DNA of 64,000 bases from Streptomyces sp. T12 (GTDB lineage: Bacteria; Actinomycetota; Actinomycetes; Streptomycetales; Streptomycetaceae). Below, in pieces: positions 25,473 through 34,656 of this stretch. Numbering within the stretch: the stretch's first letter is position 1; each line of letters begins with the position of its first letter. The notes under the pieces were generated by a model. The model was given only the letters and a program-made list of their open reading frames with translations. It was not told the origin of the DNA and ran no database searches. Where the stretch lies: NCBI RefSeq assembly GCF_028736035.1, contig NZ_CP117866.1, forward strand, positions 5,828,001-5,892,000, read 5' to 3'. The position numbers were made by a program, and so were the translations under genes.

Positions 25473-26021
25473 ATGACTGACGTACGTGGCGAGCTGCTGC
25501 AGCAGATCAAGGACAAGGCCGTGGTGCACGGCAAGGTGACCCTTTCGTCGGGGCTGGAAGCCGACTACTACGTCGACCTTCGGCGGATCACCCTCGACGG
25601 GGAGGCGGCTCCGCTGGTCGGGCAGGTGCTGCTCGACCTGACCGCGGAGCTTCAGTTCGACGCGGTCGGCGGGCTCACCATGGGCGCCGACCCCGTCGCC
25701 GCCGCGATGCTGCACGCCGCCGCCGCGCGCGGCAGGCGCCTCGACGCCTTCGTCGTGCGCAAGGCAGCCAAGGCGCACGGGCTCCAGCGGCGGGTCGAGG
25801 GGCCGGACATCGCGGGGCGGCGGGTTCTCGTCGTCGAGGACACCTCCACCACCGGCGGTTCGCCGCTCGCCGCCGTCGAGGCCGTGCGTGAGGCGGGCGC
25901 CGAGGTCGTCGCCGTCGCGACCATCGTCGACCGGGCCACCGGCGCCGCCGAGAAGATCCAGGCGGGTGCGGGGGTGCCGTACCTCTTCGCGTACTCCAAG
26001 GACGAGCTCGGGCTGGACTGA
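25473..26021 (+). CDS. pyrE: orotate phosphoribosyltransferase
   Basis: 182 residues. The PRPP-binding loop VLVVEDTSTTGGSPLAAV (~118-135) is clear, and VTLSSGLEADYYVDLRRI near residues 23-40 matches the orotate-site N-terminus of PyrE. It catalyses orotate + PRPP to orotidine 5'-monophosphate in pyrimidine synthesis. ATG 25473 follows the epimerase gene by 10 bp. The pyr operon proper is not here, as is usual in Streptomyces. Confidence 0.93.
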   Translation: MTDVRGELLQQIKDKAVVHGKVTLSSGLEADYYVDLRRITLDGEAAPLVGQVLLDLTAELQFDAVGGLTMGADPVAAAMLHAAAARGRRLDAFVVRKAAKAHGLQRRVEGPDIAGRRVLVVEDTSTTGGSPLAAVEAVREAGAEVVAVATIVDRATGAAEKIQAGAGVPYLFAYSKDELGLD

Positions 26022-26205
26022 CCGCGGTCCCGAATGACAGCCGTCTCGGCTGATGACAGACGCTCGGACCATCCCGGTTCGTCTGGAAAGATGGGGCCGA
26101 CGACGACGTCGCAACCCCCCAAGGTCTAGGTCAGGGCCGTAAGAAGAACGCCGTACGCAGTTACGTACGCAGTACGTCAACCCGCACACTCCAAGGAGCG
26201 GACAG

Positions 26206-27228
26206 ATGCCCATCGCAACCCCCGAGGTCTACAACGAGATGCTCGACCGGGCGAAGGCAGGCAAGTTCGCCTACCCGGCCATCAACGTGACGTCGACCCA
26301 GACCCTGCACGCGGCCCTGCGCGGTTTCGCGGAGGCGGAGAGCGACGGCATCATCCAGATCTCGACGGGTGGCGCCGAGTTCCTGGGCGGTCAGCACAAC
26401 AAGGACATGGTGACCGGTGCGGTCGCCCTGGCCGAGTTCGCGCACATCGTCGCCAAGAAGTACGACATCACCGTCGCCCTGCACACGGACCACTGCCCGA
26501 AGGACAAGCTCGACGGGTACGTACGGCCGCTGCTCGCGGTGTCGGAGGAGCGCGTCGCGCGCGGCGAGAACCCGCTGTTCCAGTCGCACATGTGGGACGG
26601 CTCGGCCGAGACCCTCGCCGACAACCTGTCCATCGCGCAGGAACTGCTGGAGCGCGCCCGCGCCGCGAAGATCATCCTCGAGGTCGAGATCACCCCGACC
26701 GGTGGCGAGGAGGACGGCGTCTCGCACGAGATCAACGACTCGCTGTACACCACGGTCGACGACGCCATCCGTACGGTCGAGGCCCTCGGTCTCGGCGAGA
26801 AGGGGCGCTACCTGCTGGCCGCCTCCTTCGGCAACGTCCACGGTGTCTACAAGCCGGGCAACGTCGTGCTCCGCCCCGAGCTGCTCAAGGAGCTGAACGA
26901 GGGCGTCGCCGCCAAGTACGGCAAGGCGTCCCCGTTCGACTTCGTCTTCCACGGCGGCTCCGGTTCCTCCGAGCAGGAGATCGCGACCGCGCTGGACAAC
27001 GGCGTCGTCAAGATGAACATCGACACCGACACGCAGTACGCCTTCACGCGTCCGGTGGCGGCCCACATGTTCCAGAACTACGACGGTGTCCTGAAGGTCG
27101 ACGGCGAGGTCGGCAACAAGAAGACCTACGACCCGCGGACCTGGGGCAAGCTCGCCGAGGCGAGCATGGCCGCGCGGGTGACGGAGGCCTGCTCGAACCT
27201 GCGCTCCACGGGTACGAAGATCAAGTAG
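26206..27228 (+). CDS. fba: class II fructose-1,6-bisphosphate aldolase
   Basis: 340 residues, full length. Zinc-ligand region ALHTDHCPKDKLDGY, the EVEITPTGGEEDGV segment, FGNVHGVYKPGNVVLRP and the phosphate-binding VFHGGSGSS mark class IIA enzymes. It cleaves fructose 1,6-bisphosphate to glyceraldehyde 3-phosphate and dihydroxyacetone phosphate. A 184-bp leader separates it from pyrE and AAGGAG lies before the ATG. It has its own terminator. Confidence 0.97.
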   Translation: MPIATPEVYNEMLDRAKAGKFAYPAINVTSTQTLHAALRGFAEAESDGIIQISTGGAEFLGGQHNKDMVTGAVALAEFAHIVAKKYDITVALHTDHCPKDKLDGYVRPLLAVSEERVARGENPLFQSHMWDGSAETLADNLSIAQELLERARAAKIILEVEITPTGGEEDGVSHEINDSLYTTVDDAIRTVEALGLGEKGRYLLAASFGNVHGVYKPGNVVLRPELLKELNEGVAAKYGKASPFDFVFHGGSGSSEQEIATALDNGVVKMNIDTDTQYAFTRPVAAHMFQNYDGVLKVDGEVGNKKTYDPRTWGKLAEASMAARVTEACSNLRSTGTKIK

Positions 27229-27273
27229 CCCTGCGGTTCTGCAGTTCTGCGGGTATCCCTCAGGGAACTTCCG

Positions 27274-27302
27274 AGCCCGGCGCCTGTCTACGGCGCCGGG
27301 CT
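27274..27302 (+). terminator. terminator after fba
   Basis: A perfect 11-bp stem (27274-27284 with 27292-27302), loop TGTCTAC. It sits only 18 bp before the MFS gene's ATG, so the exporter promoter must overlap or lie within it, or read-through occurs. Confidence 0.8.
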
Positions 27303-27320
27303 CGCTGTATACCTGGGGGC

Positions 27321-28802
27321 ATGCCCGACGTCCGGCTGGCCTCCCCGCAGGGCAAGTGGATCCTGCTCACCACCGTCCTCGGCTCCAGCATGGCCCTGCT
27401 GGACTCGACCGTCGTCAACGTCGCCCTCCCGCGCATCGGCCGCGACCTCGACGCCGACCTCGCGGCGCTCCAGTGGACCGTCAACGCGTACATGCTGACG
27501 CTGGCCGGGCTGATCCTGCTCGGCGGGTCGCTGGGGGACCGGTACGGGCGCCGCAAGGTCTTCGTCGTGGGGGTCGTGTGGTTCGCGGTGGCCTCGCTGC
27601 TGTGCGGGATCGCCCCGAACGCCGGGGTGCTCATCGCCGCCAGGGCGTTGCAGGGGATCGGCGGGGCCCTCCTCACGCCGGGGTCGCTCGCACTCATCCA
27701 GGCGTCCTTCCACCCCGACGACCGGGGGCGGGCGGTCGGGCTCTGGTCGGGTTTCGGGGGCGTCGGCGCGGCGGTCGGGCCGTTTGTGGGCGGGTGGCTG
27801 GTCGACGGGCCGGGCTGGCGGTGGGTGTTCCTGCTCAACGTCCCGCTGGCCCTGCTGTGTGTGCCGGTGGCCCTGCGGCATGTCCCCGAGTCGGGGGACG
27901 GCCGTAAGCACGGCCGCTTCGACGTGCTCGGCGCGGCGCTCGGTGCGCTGTCCCTCGCCCTGGTGACGTATGCGCTGATCGAGGCCCGTGAGGGCTCGGT
28001 GGTCGTCGCCGTGTCCGCGGTCGCCGGGGTGGCCGCCGGCATCGCCTTCGTGCTCGTCGAGAAGCGGCGCCCCGACCCGATGATGCCGCTCGACATCTTC
28101 GCGTCCCGCCAGTTCACCGCGGTCAACGTCGTCACCCTGTGCGTGTACGCGGCCCTCGGCGGGTTCTTCTTCCTCGCCGCCCTCCAGCTCCAGGTCGTCG
28201 CCGGTTACTCGGCCCTCGGCGCCGGTACGGCACTGCTGCCGACGACCGTGCTGATGCTGCTGCTCTCCGCCCGCTCCGGCGCCCTCGCCGACCGGATCGG
28301 GCCGCGCATCCCGCTCACCGTGGGGCCCCTGCTGTGCGCGGTCGGCATGCTGCTGATGCTGCGCGTCGGGCCGGACGCCTCGTACGCCGCCGACGTCCTG
28401 CCGGCCGTCCTCGTCCTCGGCTTCGGCCTGGTCACCCTGGTCGCCCCGCTGACCGCCACCGTCCTCGCCTCCGTGGACGTCGCGCGGGCGGGCCTGGCCA
28501 GCGGCATCAACAACGCGGCGGCCCGCGCGGCCGGCCTCGTCGCCGTGGCCGCGCTGCCCCTGCTGACCGGGATGGGCCAGGAGGCGTACCGCTCGCCGAC
28601 CGCCTTCGACGACGCCTTCGGCCAGGCGATGGTCCTGTGCGCGGGCCTGCTCGCGGCCGGCGCGGTGATCGCCTTCGCGTCCGTACGCCGCCTGCCCCCG
28701 GAGTGCACCCACCCCGAGTGCCGCACACACGGCGGCATCACGGCGCCACCACTGGAGGGCCGGCCGGTGCGGGGGCGGGTGCCTGAGGGCGGGGGCTCCT
28801 AG
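27321..28802 (+). CDS. MFS exporter, DHA2 (14-helix) family
   Basis: 493 residues. Typical DHA2 motifs are LDSTVVNVALPRIGRDL (motif D1), GGSLGDRYGRRKVF (motif A) and about 14 hydrophobic helices. Members export drugs or metabolites using the proton gradient. The substrate is unknown and no regulator is adjacent. ATG 27321 is the first start after the fba terminator. Confidence 0.9.
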   Translation: MPDVRLASPQGKWILLTTVLGSSMALLDSTVVNVALPRIGRDLDADLAALQWTVNAYMLTLAGLILLGGSLGDRYGRRKVFVVGVVWFAVASLLCGIAPNAGVLIAARALQGIGGALLTPGSLALIQASFHPDDRGRAVGLWSGFGGVGAAVGPFVGGWLVDGPGWRWVFLLNVPLALLCVPVALRHVPESGDGRKHGRFDVLGAALGALSLALVTYALIEAREGSVVVAVSAVAGVAAGIAFVLVEKRRPDPMMPLDIFASRQFTAVNVVTLCVYAALGGFFFLAALQLQVVAGYSALGAGTALLPTTVLMLLLSARSGALADRIGPRIPLTVGPLLCAVGMLLMLRVGPDASYAADVLPAVLVLGFGLVTLVAPLTATVLASVDVARAGLASGINNAAARAAGLVAVAALPLLTGMGQEAYRSPTAFDDAFGQAMVLCAGLLAAGAVIAFASVRRLPPECTHPECRTHGGITAPPLEGRPVRGRVPEGGGS

Positions 28803-28843
28803 GCCGGGTGCGCGACGGGGGCCGGGTGCGCGACGGGAGGCTT

Positions 28844-28892
28844 CTCGCCCCCGCTGCTCTTACCTGTCCCATCCTGAAGGGGCTCTTCCCAG
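28844..28892. repeat. dispersed intergenic repeat, diverged copy
   Basis: The plus strand reads TCGCCCCCGCTGCTCTTACC then TGTCCCATCCTGAAGGGGCT, matching the copies at 41765-41820 and 54869-54926 in modules and order, with several substitutions. Confidence 0.6.
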
Positions 28893-29024
28893 ATGGTCGG
28901 GGGCTGTTCGGCACACGGCCGCCGGAGGTTGGCGGCGTAGGCATCCCGGTGGGGTGGCGCGCGGGCGGGTGGCGGTGGGACCTGGGCCCGTGGTCGCGGC
29001 CTCCGATGCCTCAGACTGGAACCC

Positions 29025-29438
29025 ATGACGATTCACGAGAACCTCCTCGGGGGCCCGCCCCCGACCCACCTCCCCGACGACCCCGAGCCGCGTGAGCTGC
29101 TCGCCGGCGGCACCGCGCCCGCCGACGTCGCCGCGAAGTACCCGACCTCCTCGCTGGCCTGGGCACAGCTGGCCGACGACGCGTTCGAGCGGGGCAGCGT
29201 CGTGGAGTCGTACGCCTATGCCCGTACGGGCTACCACCGCGGCCTGGACTCCCTGCGCCGGAACGGCTGGAAGGGCCACGGCCCCGTTCCCTGGGAGCAC
29301 GAGCCGAACCGCGGCTTCCTGCGCGCCCTGCACGGCCTCGCCCGCGCCGCCGGAGCGATCGGCGAGCAGGAGGAGTACGAGCGCTGCACGCAGTTCCTGA
29401 AGGACTCCTCGCCGACGGCGGCCCAGACCCTGGGTTAG
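29025..29438 (+). CDS. DUF3151 family protein
   Basis: 137 residues of the actinobacterial DUF3151 family: PPPTHLPDDPEPRELLAGG, SLAWAQLADDAFERG, SYAYARTGYHRGLDSLRRNGW and GFLRALHGLARAAGAIGE. It is helical and cytoplasmic by appearance; the family has no established function. It has a strong terminator and is probably a single-gene unit. Confidence 0.87.
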   Translation: MTIHENLLGGPPPTHLPDDPEPRELLAGGTAPADVAAKYPTSSLAWAQLADDAFERGSVVESYAYARTGYHRGLDSLRRNGWKGHGPVPWEHEPNRGFLRALHGLARAAGAIGEQEEYERCTQFLKDSSPTAAQTLG

Positions 29439-29474
29439 TCGTCGTGGGGGAATCAGCTCCACCTCCCCCCCTCG

Positions 29475-29500
29475 GGCCCGCCTGTGTGATCAGGCGGGCC
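29475..29500 (+). terminator. rho-independent terminator
   Basis: A perfect 10-bp stem (29475-29484 with 29491-29500), loop TGTGAT, followed by TTGCCTTTTC. It separates the DUF3151 gene from kynA. Confidence 0.88.
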
Positions 29501-29607
29501 TTGCCTTTTCGGCGGACCATCGAAGAAGATGCCCGGCGGGGACCGGGGCCCCCGTGTCGATAACGGCAGGGGCGGACCGCTACCCGGAGTTACAACAGGA
29601 GACAGCG

Positions 29608-30438
29608 ATGTCCGACGAGGCTCACGAGCCCGAGACCCCGCATCTCGACTTCGCAGGCACCACGCCGTACGAGGACTACGTACAGGCGGACGTCCTCACC
29701 CACCTCCAGCACACCCTCTCCGACGACCCCGGAGAGATGGTCTTCCTGGTCACGACCCAGGTGATGGAGCTGTGGTTCACGGTCATCGTCCACGAGTGGG
29801 AGACGGCGGCGAACGCGCTGCGCGAGGACCGGGTGCCGGTGGCGATCGACGCGCTCAAGCGTTCCGTACGGGAACTGGAGGCGCTGAACGCCTCCTGGAA
29901 GCCGCTCGGCCAGCTCACGCCGGCCCAGTTCAACGCGTACCGCAGCGCCCTCGGTGAGGGCTCCGGCTTCCAGTCGGCGATGTACCGCCGCATGGAGTTC
30001 CTGCTCGCCGAGAAGTCCGCGTCCATGCTCGTCCCGCACCGCGGCGCCCCGCGCGTCCACGCGGAACTGGAGAAGGCGCTGCACGAGCCGAGCCTGTACG
30101 ACGAGGTGCTGCGCTTCCTCGCCCGGCACGGCTGCTCGATCCCCGAGGCGGTGCTGGGGCGCGACGTCTCGCAGCGGTACGAGCCGTCGGACGCGGTCGA
30201 GGCCGCCTGGACCGCGATCTACGCCGGCGACCAGAACTCCGAACTCGCCCGCCTCGGCGAGGCGCTGACCGACGTGGCCGAGCTGGTGTGGCGCTGGCGC
30301 AACGACCACCTGGTCGCCACCCGGCGCGCGATGGGCGCCAAGGCCGGTACGGGCGGTTCGGCCGGGGTGGCCTGGCTGGAGAAGCGGGCACAGAAGAACG
30401 TGTTCCCGGAGCTGTGGACGGCGAGGTCCCATGTCTGA
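29608..30438 (+). CDS. kynA: tryptophan 2,3-dioxygenase
   Basis: 276 residues. Family segments: PYEDYVQADVLTHLQH, HEWETAANAL, LGEGSGFQSAMYRRMEFLLA and WRWRNDHLVATRRAMG. This haem enzyme opens tryptophan to N-formylkynurenine. ATG 29608 has AACAGGAGA upstream; a longer reading from 29554 lacks family similarity. Its end overlaps the kynU start by 8 nt, so the two are co-translated. Confidence 0.95.
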   Translation: MSDEAHEPETPHLDFAGTTPYEDYVQADVLTHLQHTLSDDPGEMVFLVTTQVMELWFTVIVHEWETAANALREDRVPVAIDALKRSVRELEALNASWKPLGQLTPAQFNAYRSALGEGSGFQSAMYRRMEFLLAEKSASMLVPHRGAPRVHAELEKALHEPSLYDEVLRFLARHGCSIPEAVLGRDVSQRYEPSDAVEAAWTAIYAGDQNSELARLGEALTDVAELVWRWRNDHLVATRRAMGAKAGTGGSAGVAWLEKRAQKNVFPELWTARSHV

Positions 30439-31639
30439 GCTCGCAGCCAAGGCGGGGATGCTGGACGCGGCCGACGAACTGGCCGGCGCCCGCAAGCAGT
30501 TCGTACTCGACGACGTGGTCTACCTCGACGGCAACTCCCTGGGCGCCCTGCCGGCGAACGTGCCGGGGCGGGTCGAGGACGTCGTACGGCGGCAGTGGGG
30601 CGAGCTGCGCATCCGCTCCTGGGACGAGAGCGGCTGGTGGGACGCGCCCGAGCGGATCGGCGACCGGATCGCTCCCCTGGTCGGCGCGGCGCCCGGCCAG
30701 ATCGTGGTCGGCGACTCGACAAGTGTCAATGTTTTCAAGGCGGTTGTGGCGGCCGTGCGGATGGCGAACGCCGTGGGAGGCGGGGAGGCCCGGGACGAGA
30801 TCCTGGTCGACGCGACGACCTTCCCCACGGACGGCTACATCGCCGAGTCGGCGGCGCGGATGACGGGGTGTGCGCTACGGCCGGTGACCCCGGAGCAGGT
30901 GCCGGACGCGCTGTCCGGCCGTACGGCCGCCGTCCTGCTGAACCACGTCGACTACCGCACCGGCCGGCTGCACGACCTGCCCTCGCTCACGGCCGCGGTG
31001 CACGCGGCGGGGGCGTACGCCGTCTGGGACCTCTGCCACAGCGCGGGCGCGCTGCCGGTGGGGCTGGACGAGCACGGGGTCGACCTGGCGGTCGGCTGCA
31101 CGTACAAGTACCTGAACGGCGGGCCGGGTTCACCGGCGTACCTGTATGTACGGCATGACCTGCAGGACCGATTCGACTCACCCCTGCCCGGCTGGAACTC
31201 CCACGCCGATCCCTTCGGCATGCGGGGCGAGTTCGAACCGGCGGCGGGCGCGCTGCGTGGGCGTGTCGGCACGCCGGACATCCTCTCCATGCTCGCCCTG
31301 GAGGCCGCGCTGGAGGTCTGGGAAGGCGTGTCGATCGAGGCGGTGCGGGCCAAGTCGCTCGCGCTGACCGACTTCTTCCTGGAGTGCGTCGGGGCCTATG
31401 TGGGGCAGGGACGCGTGGAGTCGGTGACTCCGCCGGCCCACGCGGAGCGGGGCAGCCAGGTGGCGCTGCGCTGCGAGGGCGCCGGGGACGTGATGAAGGC
31501 GCTCATTGAACGGGGCGTGGTCGGCGACTTCCGCCGCCCGGACGTACTGCGCTTCGGGTTCACGCCGCTGTACGTCGGGTTCGCGGACGTGGAGCGGGCG
31601 GCGCGGGTGCTCGCGGAGGTGCTGGCGCCAGCCCCTTAG
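30431..31639 (+). CDS. kynU: kynureninase
   Basis: 402 residues of a PLP fold-type I enzyme: LDGNSLGALP, RIRSWDESGWWDAPERIGD, VVGDSTSVNVFKAV and the Schiff-base Lys226 in GCTYKYLNGGPGSPAY. It converts kynurenine to anthranilate and alanine. Its TAG stop shares three bases with the TAA stop of the convergent TetR gene (TTAG on the plus strand). Confidence 0.95.
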   Translation: MSELAAKAGMLDAADELAGARKQFVLDDVVYLDGNSLGALPANVPGRVEDVVRRQWGELRIRSWDESGWWDAPERIGDRIAPLVGAAPGQIVVGDSTSVNVFKAVVAAVRMANAVGGGEARDEILVDATTFPTDGYIAESAARMTGCALRPVTPEQVPDALSGRTAAVLLNHVDYRTGRLHDLPSLTAAVHAAGAYAVWDLCHSAGALPVGLDEHGVDLAVGCTYKYLNGGPGSPAYLYVRHDLQDRFDSPLPGWNSHADPFGMRGEFEPAAGALRGRVGTPDILSMLALEAALEVWEGVSIEAVRAKSLALTDFFLECVGAYVGQGRVESVTPPAHAERGSQVALRCEGAGDVMKALIERGVVGDFRRPDVLRFGFTPLYVGFADVERAARVLAEVLAPAP

Positions 31640-32250
31640 GGCTCATCCCCGGTGACGTACACCCCCGCCACGGCAGCCGCATGCGCGGCCCGCGCGGCGC
31701 GCTCCGCGGCGGGGGCGTCGGGGATCACCCCGGTCGTCAGCAACTGGTAGTACAGGGGCGCCGACACCGCCCGTACGACCGCCTCCGCGTCCGTCCCGGC
31801 GGGCAACTCCCCTCGGGCGACGCCCTGTTCGACACACGGCGCCCACTCCGCGACCCTCGCCTCGTAGAACCGCCGCAGCGCCTGCGCCGTACGTTCGTCG
31901 CAGGTCGCCGCGGCGATGACGGCGCGGAACAGGGCGCCCTGCCGGGCGTCCGCCAACGTCCGCCGCACCAACGCCGCGTTGGCCCGCAGGTCCCCGAGCA
32001 CGGACCCGGTCTCCTCGCGTGGCAGCGACTGTTCGGCCATGTCGGCGAGCAGGTCGGCCACCAGCCCCGTCACCGAGCCCCACCGCCGGTACACGGTCGT
32101 CTTGCCCACCTCGGCGCGCCGGGCGACGTCCGCGAGGTCGAGGCCGTCGAAACCCTGCTCCGCGAGCACATCTCCGGCCGCCCGCAGAACGGCCGCACGG
32201 ACACGCGCGGTGCGCCCTCCGGGACGTACGGTGCCGGGTTCGGCGGACAT
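31636..32250 (-). CDS. TetR-family regulator (TetR_C_11 type)
   Basis: 204 residues. The N-terminal HTH (~15-60) includes VLAEQGFDGLDLADVARRAEVGKTTVYRRW. The C-terminal domain matches the TetR_C_11 type (FRAVIAAATCDERTAQALRRFYEARV). It is convergent with kynU and divergent from the formamidase-like hydrolase, so control of kyn genes or of that hydrolase is plausible; the ligand is unknown. A repeat at 32308-32324 may be its operator. Confidence 0.87.
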   Translation of the reverse strand: MSAEPGTVRPGGRTARVRAAVLRAAGDVLAEQGFDGLDLADVARRAEVGKTTVYRRWGSVTGLVADLLADMAEQSLPREETGSVLGDLRANAALVRRTLADARQGALFRAVIAAATCDERTAQALRRFYEARVAEWAPCVEQGVARGELPAGTDAEAVVRAVSAPLYYQLLTTGVIPDAPAAERAARAAHAAAVAGVYVTGDEP

Positions 32251-32307
32251 ATCGGCCTCCTTGGTGCACGTACGGGGTGCGGTGCGATGCGCGCTGCCAG
32301 CGTAACG

Positions 32308-32324
32308 AAACGACAGAACCGTTT
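32308..32324. promoter_or_regulatory. AAACG-N7-CGTTT inverted repeat, candidate TetR operator
   Basis: AAACG (32308-32312), spacer ACAGAAC, CGTTT (32320-32324), 58 bp upstream of the TetR start in the divergent gap. Spacing fits a TetR dimer site for autoregulation. Confidence 0.45.
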
Positions 32325-32506
32325 AACCCTCACCGAGCGTGACATCCGTGTGTTGGCGCACGTCACCAGCCTGATACCGTCCCCGCCAACGGCCGAATTC
32401 CCCCCTGGTCCGTCACCTCGCTTTGTTCCCACCCCCCCACCCTGCCTTGTCCCCACCCGTCACCCCGCATTCGTTCAAATCCGTTCCGTCGCTGAGAGGT
32501 TGGAGC

Positions 32507-33433
32507 ATGCCGGACGACGTCGCAGCAGCCCGGGCCGTCGCCGAAGAGCAGTCGGCCTTCTCGCACCCGCCCGTCGATCCCGACGCCATCGCCTCGTACG
32601 GCGACCACCCCGACCAGGTGATCGACTTCTACGCGCCGCGCGGCGAGGCCGGTCCGGGCGGCCCGGCCCCGCTGGTCGTCGTCCTGCACGGCGGTGCGTG
32701 GCGGGCTCCGTACGACCGGCGGCATGTCACGCCGTTCGCGGACTTCATGGCTCGGCGGGGGTTCGCCGTGGCCAATGTGGAGTATCGGCGGGGGGCGGAT
32801 GAGGCGGATGAGGCGGAAGGTGCGCAGGGCGCTGGCAGCGCGGCGGATTCGCGTGCGGGCGGCGGTCCGGTCGCCGGACGCTGGCCGGACACCTTCGACG
32901 ACGTGGCCGCCGCGCTGGACGCGCTGCCCGCGCTCGTACGGGAGGCCCTCCCGCAGGCCGATCCGCGCCGCATGGTGCTCACCGGCCACTCGGCCGGCGG
33001 CCACCTGGCCCTCTGGGCGGCCGCCCGCCATGTCCTCCCCGCGGACGCCCCCTGGCGCACCGCCCGTCCCGTGCCTCTGCGGGGCGTGGTCGCCCTGGCC
33101 CCGATCGCCGACTTCACGGTCGCCGACAAGCTGGACGTCTGCGGGGGTGCCGCGCGGCAACTCCTGGGCGGCGCTGTGGAGTTCGCCGAGCGCCAGCCCT
33201 ACGCCGACCCCGCGCTCCTGCTCCCGACCGGCATCGCCACGACGCTCGTGCAGGGCCGCGCGGACGTCGTGGTCCCGCAGGCGGTCGCCGAGGCGTACGC
33301 CGATGCGGCGGCGAAGGCGGGAGAGGTGATCGGTCTGACGCTGCTGGAGGACGTCGGGCACTTTCCGCTGATCGATCCGGCGGCGGACGCGTGCGCGGTG
33401 GTGGTGGAGGAGATCGCGCAGCTGGCGTGGTGA
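32507..33433 (+). CDS. alpha/beta hydrolase, probable kynurenine formamidase-like
   Basis: 308 residues. The HGGAW oxyanion motif (LVVVLHGGAWRAPYD) and the nucleophile in GHSAGGH (around residue 166) mark the esterase/formamidase group; VVAL-type strands and ALVQ-type Asp/His follow (QGRADVV, DVGHFPLID). Adjacent kynA and kynU suggest it hydrolyses N-formylkynurenine to kynurenine, completing the route, but sequence alone cannot exclude a carboxylesterase. A low-complexity acidic insert (GADEADEAEGAQGAG) interrupts the usual fold. Start ATG 32507 has GAGAGG upstream. Confidence 0.8.
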   Translation: MPDDVAAARAVAEEQSAFSHPPVDPDAIASYGDHPDQVIDFYAPRGEAGPGGPAPLVVVLHGGAWRAPYDRRHVTPFADFMARRGFAVANVEYRRGADEADEAEGAQGAGSAADSRAGGGPVAGRWPDTFDDVAAALDALPALVREALPQADPRRMVLTGHSAGGHLALWAAARHVLPADAPWRTARPVPLRGVVALAPIADFTVADKLDVCGGAARQLLGGAVEFAERQPYADPALLLPTGIATTLVQGRADVVVPQAVAEAYADAAAKAGEVIGLTLLEDVGHFPLIDPAADACAVVVEEIAQLAW

Positions 33434-33450
33434 GACGTTTCGTCCCGCCC

Positions 33451-33485
33451 CTTTGACACCCGCCCCTTTGACACCCGCCCCCTTA
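33451..33485. repeat. tandem 15-bp repeats
   Basis: CCCGCCCCTTTGACA occurs twice in a row with a partial third copy (CCCGCCCCCTTAA), just before the 33487-33504 element. Confidence 0.7.
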
Positions 33486-33486
33486 A

Positions 33487-33504
33487 TACCCGTAATACCT
33501 GAGA
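33487..33504 (+). promoter_or_regulatory. 18-bp element shared with 37941-37958
   Basis: TACCCGTAATACCTGAGA. The same 18 bases with one change lie upstream of the second two-component operon. This copy precedes the hydrolase / acyltransferase / kinase / regulator operon by ~109 bp. A binding site for the NarL-type regulator is likely. Confidence 0.6.
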
Positions 33505-33612
33505 GCTACGTCGCAGGTGAGCTCCCTGGCGGGACGCGGACGACGCAGCCGGATCCGTAATTTCCCCTCCAGACAAGCCCGATGGCCGGGCGGACTGGAA
33601 GGGAAGACGACC

Positions 33613-34656
33613 ATGGGGCGTACCACGGGGGCAGCCGGGGCGAGCGAGCCGAAGAAGAAGACCCAGCGCACTCACCGATGGCGCCGAGCTGTGCTCGCCA
33701 GCCTGATCACCGCTGCCGTGGTCGTCCCGCTGTCCGGCGCCGCCCGCCCTGAGATCCCGGCCCCGGCCCCGGCCGCCCTCGCACCGGTGACGGCGGCGAC
33801 CCTGGACGAGGCATACGCGGCCAACCGGGCCAACGCCGCCGAGGCGTCCCGCATGGCCGCGGCCCACGGCAACCGCGAACGGGCCGCCGCGGACCGCGCG
33901 ATGGCCGACCCGTCCCGCCGCTTCCTCTCCTTCGACGGCAGCGGCCCCGGTCTCGCGACGGAGGTCTTCGGCGACCTGGCCCACGCCGACCGCATCGCGG
34001 TCCTGGTGCCGGGCTCCGACACATCCATCGACACCTACGGCCGCTTCCGTGACGCCGCCTGGGCCCTGCACGACCGCCTCACCCGGGAGGCCCCGCAGGG
34101 CACCGGCACCGCGGTGGTCGCCTGGCTCGGCTACGAAACCCCGGCCACGGTCAGCACCACGGTCACGACGGCGGGCCGAGCCGAGGAGGCGGCCCCGAAG
34201 CTGCGGGAGTTCATACGGCAGCTGCGCGCCCTCGCGGATACCGAGTCGAACGGGTCGGCCGGCAGGAAGCCGAGCAAGCCGCACATCTCCCTCCTCTGCC
34301 ACTCCTACGGCTCGGTGGTCTGCGGCCGTGCCGCCCCCCACCTGGACGTGGACGACATCGCCCTGGTCGGCAGCCCCGGCACCGGCGCGGACAGCGCGAC
34401 GGCCCTGCACACCCCGGCCCGCGTCTGGGCGGCCCGCGGCAGTGACGACTGGGTCGCGGAGGTGCCGCACGTCAGGCTCGACCTGCTCGGCACGACCGTC
34501 GGCTTCGGCACCGACCCGATGTCCCCGTCCTTCGGCGCCCGGGTCTTCGCGGCGGGCGACGGCGGCCACAGCGACTACTTCAGGCCGGGCTCGACGTCCC
34601 TGACGAACCTGACCCGCATCGTCCTGGGCGAGAGGCCGGAGGTGAGCCATGGCTGA
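33613..34656 (+). CDS. exported alpha/beta hydrolase (DUF1023)
   Basis: 347 residues. A basic N-terminus and hydrophobic helix (~26-45) suggest a signal peptide or anchor; an Ala/Arg helix follows. The catalytic domain begins around residue 110 (DRIAVLVPGSDTSIDTY) and has the nucleophile motif CHSYGS and VGSPG. DUF1023 hydrolases are actinobacterial with no proven substrate. ATG 33613 has GGAAGGGAAGAC upstream. It overlaps the acyltransferase by 8 nt. Confidence 0.82.
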   Translation: MGRTTGAAGASEPKKKTQRTHRWRRAVLASLITAAVVVPLSGAARPEIPAPAPAALAPVTAATLDEAYAANRANAAEASRMAAAHGNRERAAADRAMADPSRRFLSFDGSGPGLATEVFGDLAHADRIAVLVPGSDTSIDTYGRFRDAAWALHDRLTREAPQGTGTAVVAWLGYETPATVSTTVTTAGRAEEAAPKLREFIRQLRALADTESNGSAGRKPSKPHISLLCHSYGSVVCGRAAPHLDVDDIALVGSPGTGADSATALHTPARVWAARGSDDWVAEVPHVRLDLLGTTVGFGTDPMSPSFGARVFAAGDGGHSDYFRPGSTSLTNLTRIVLGERPEVSHG

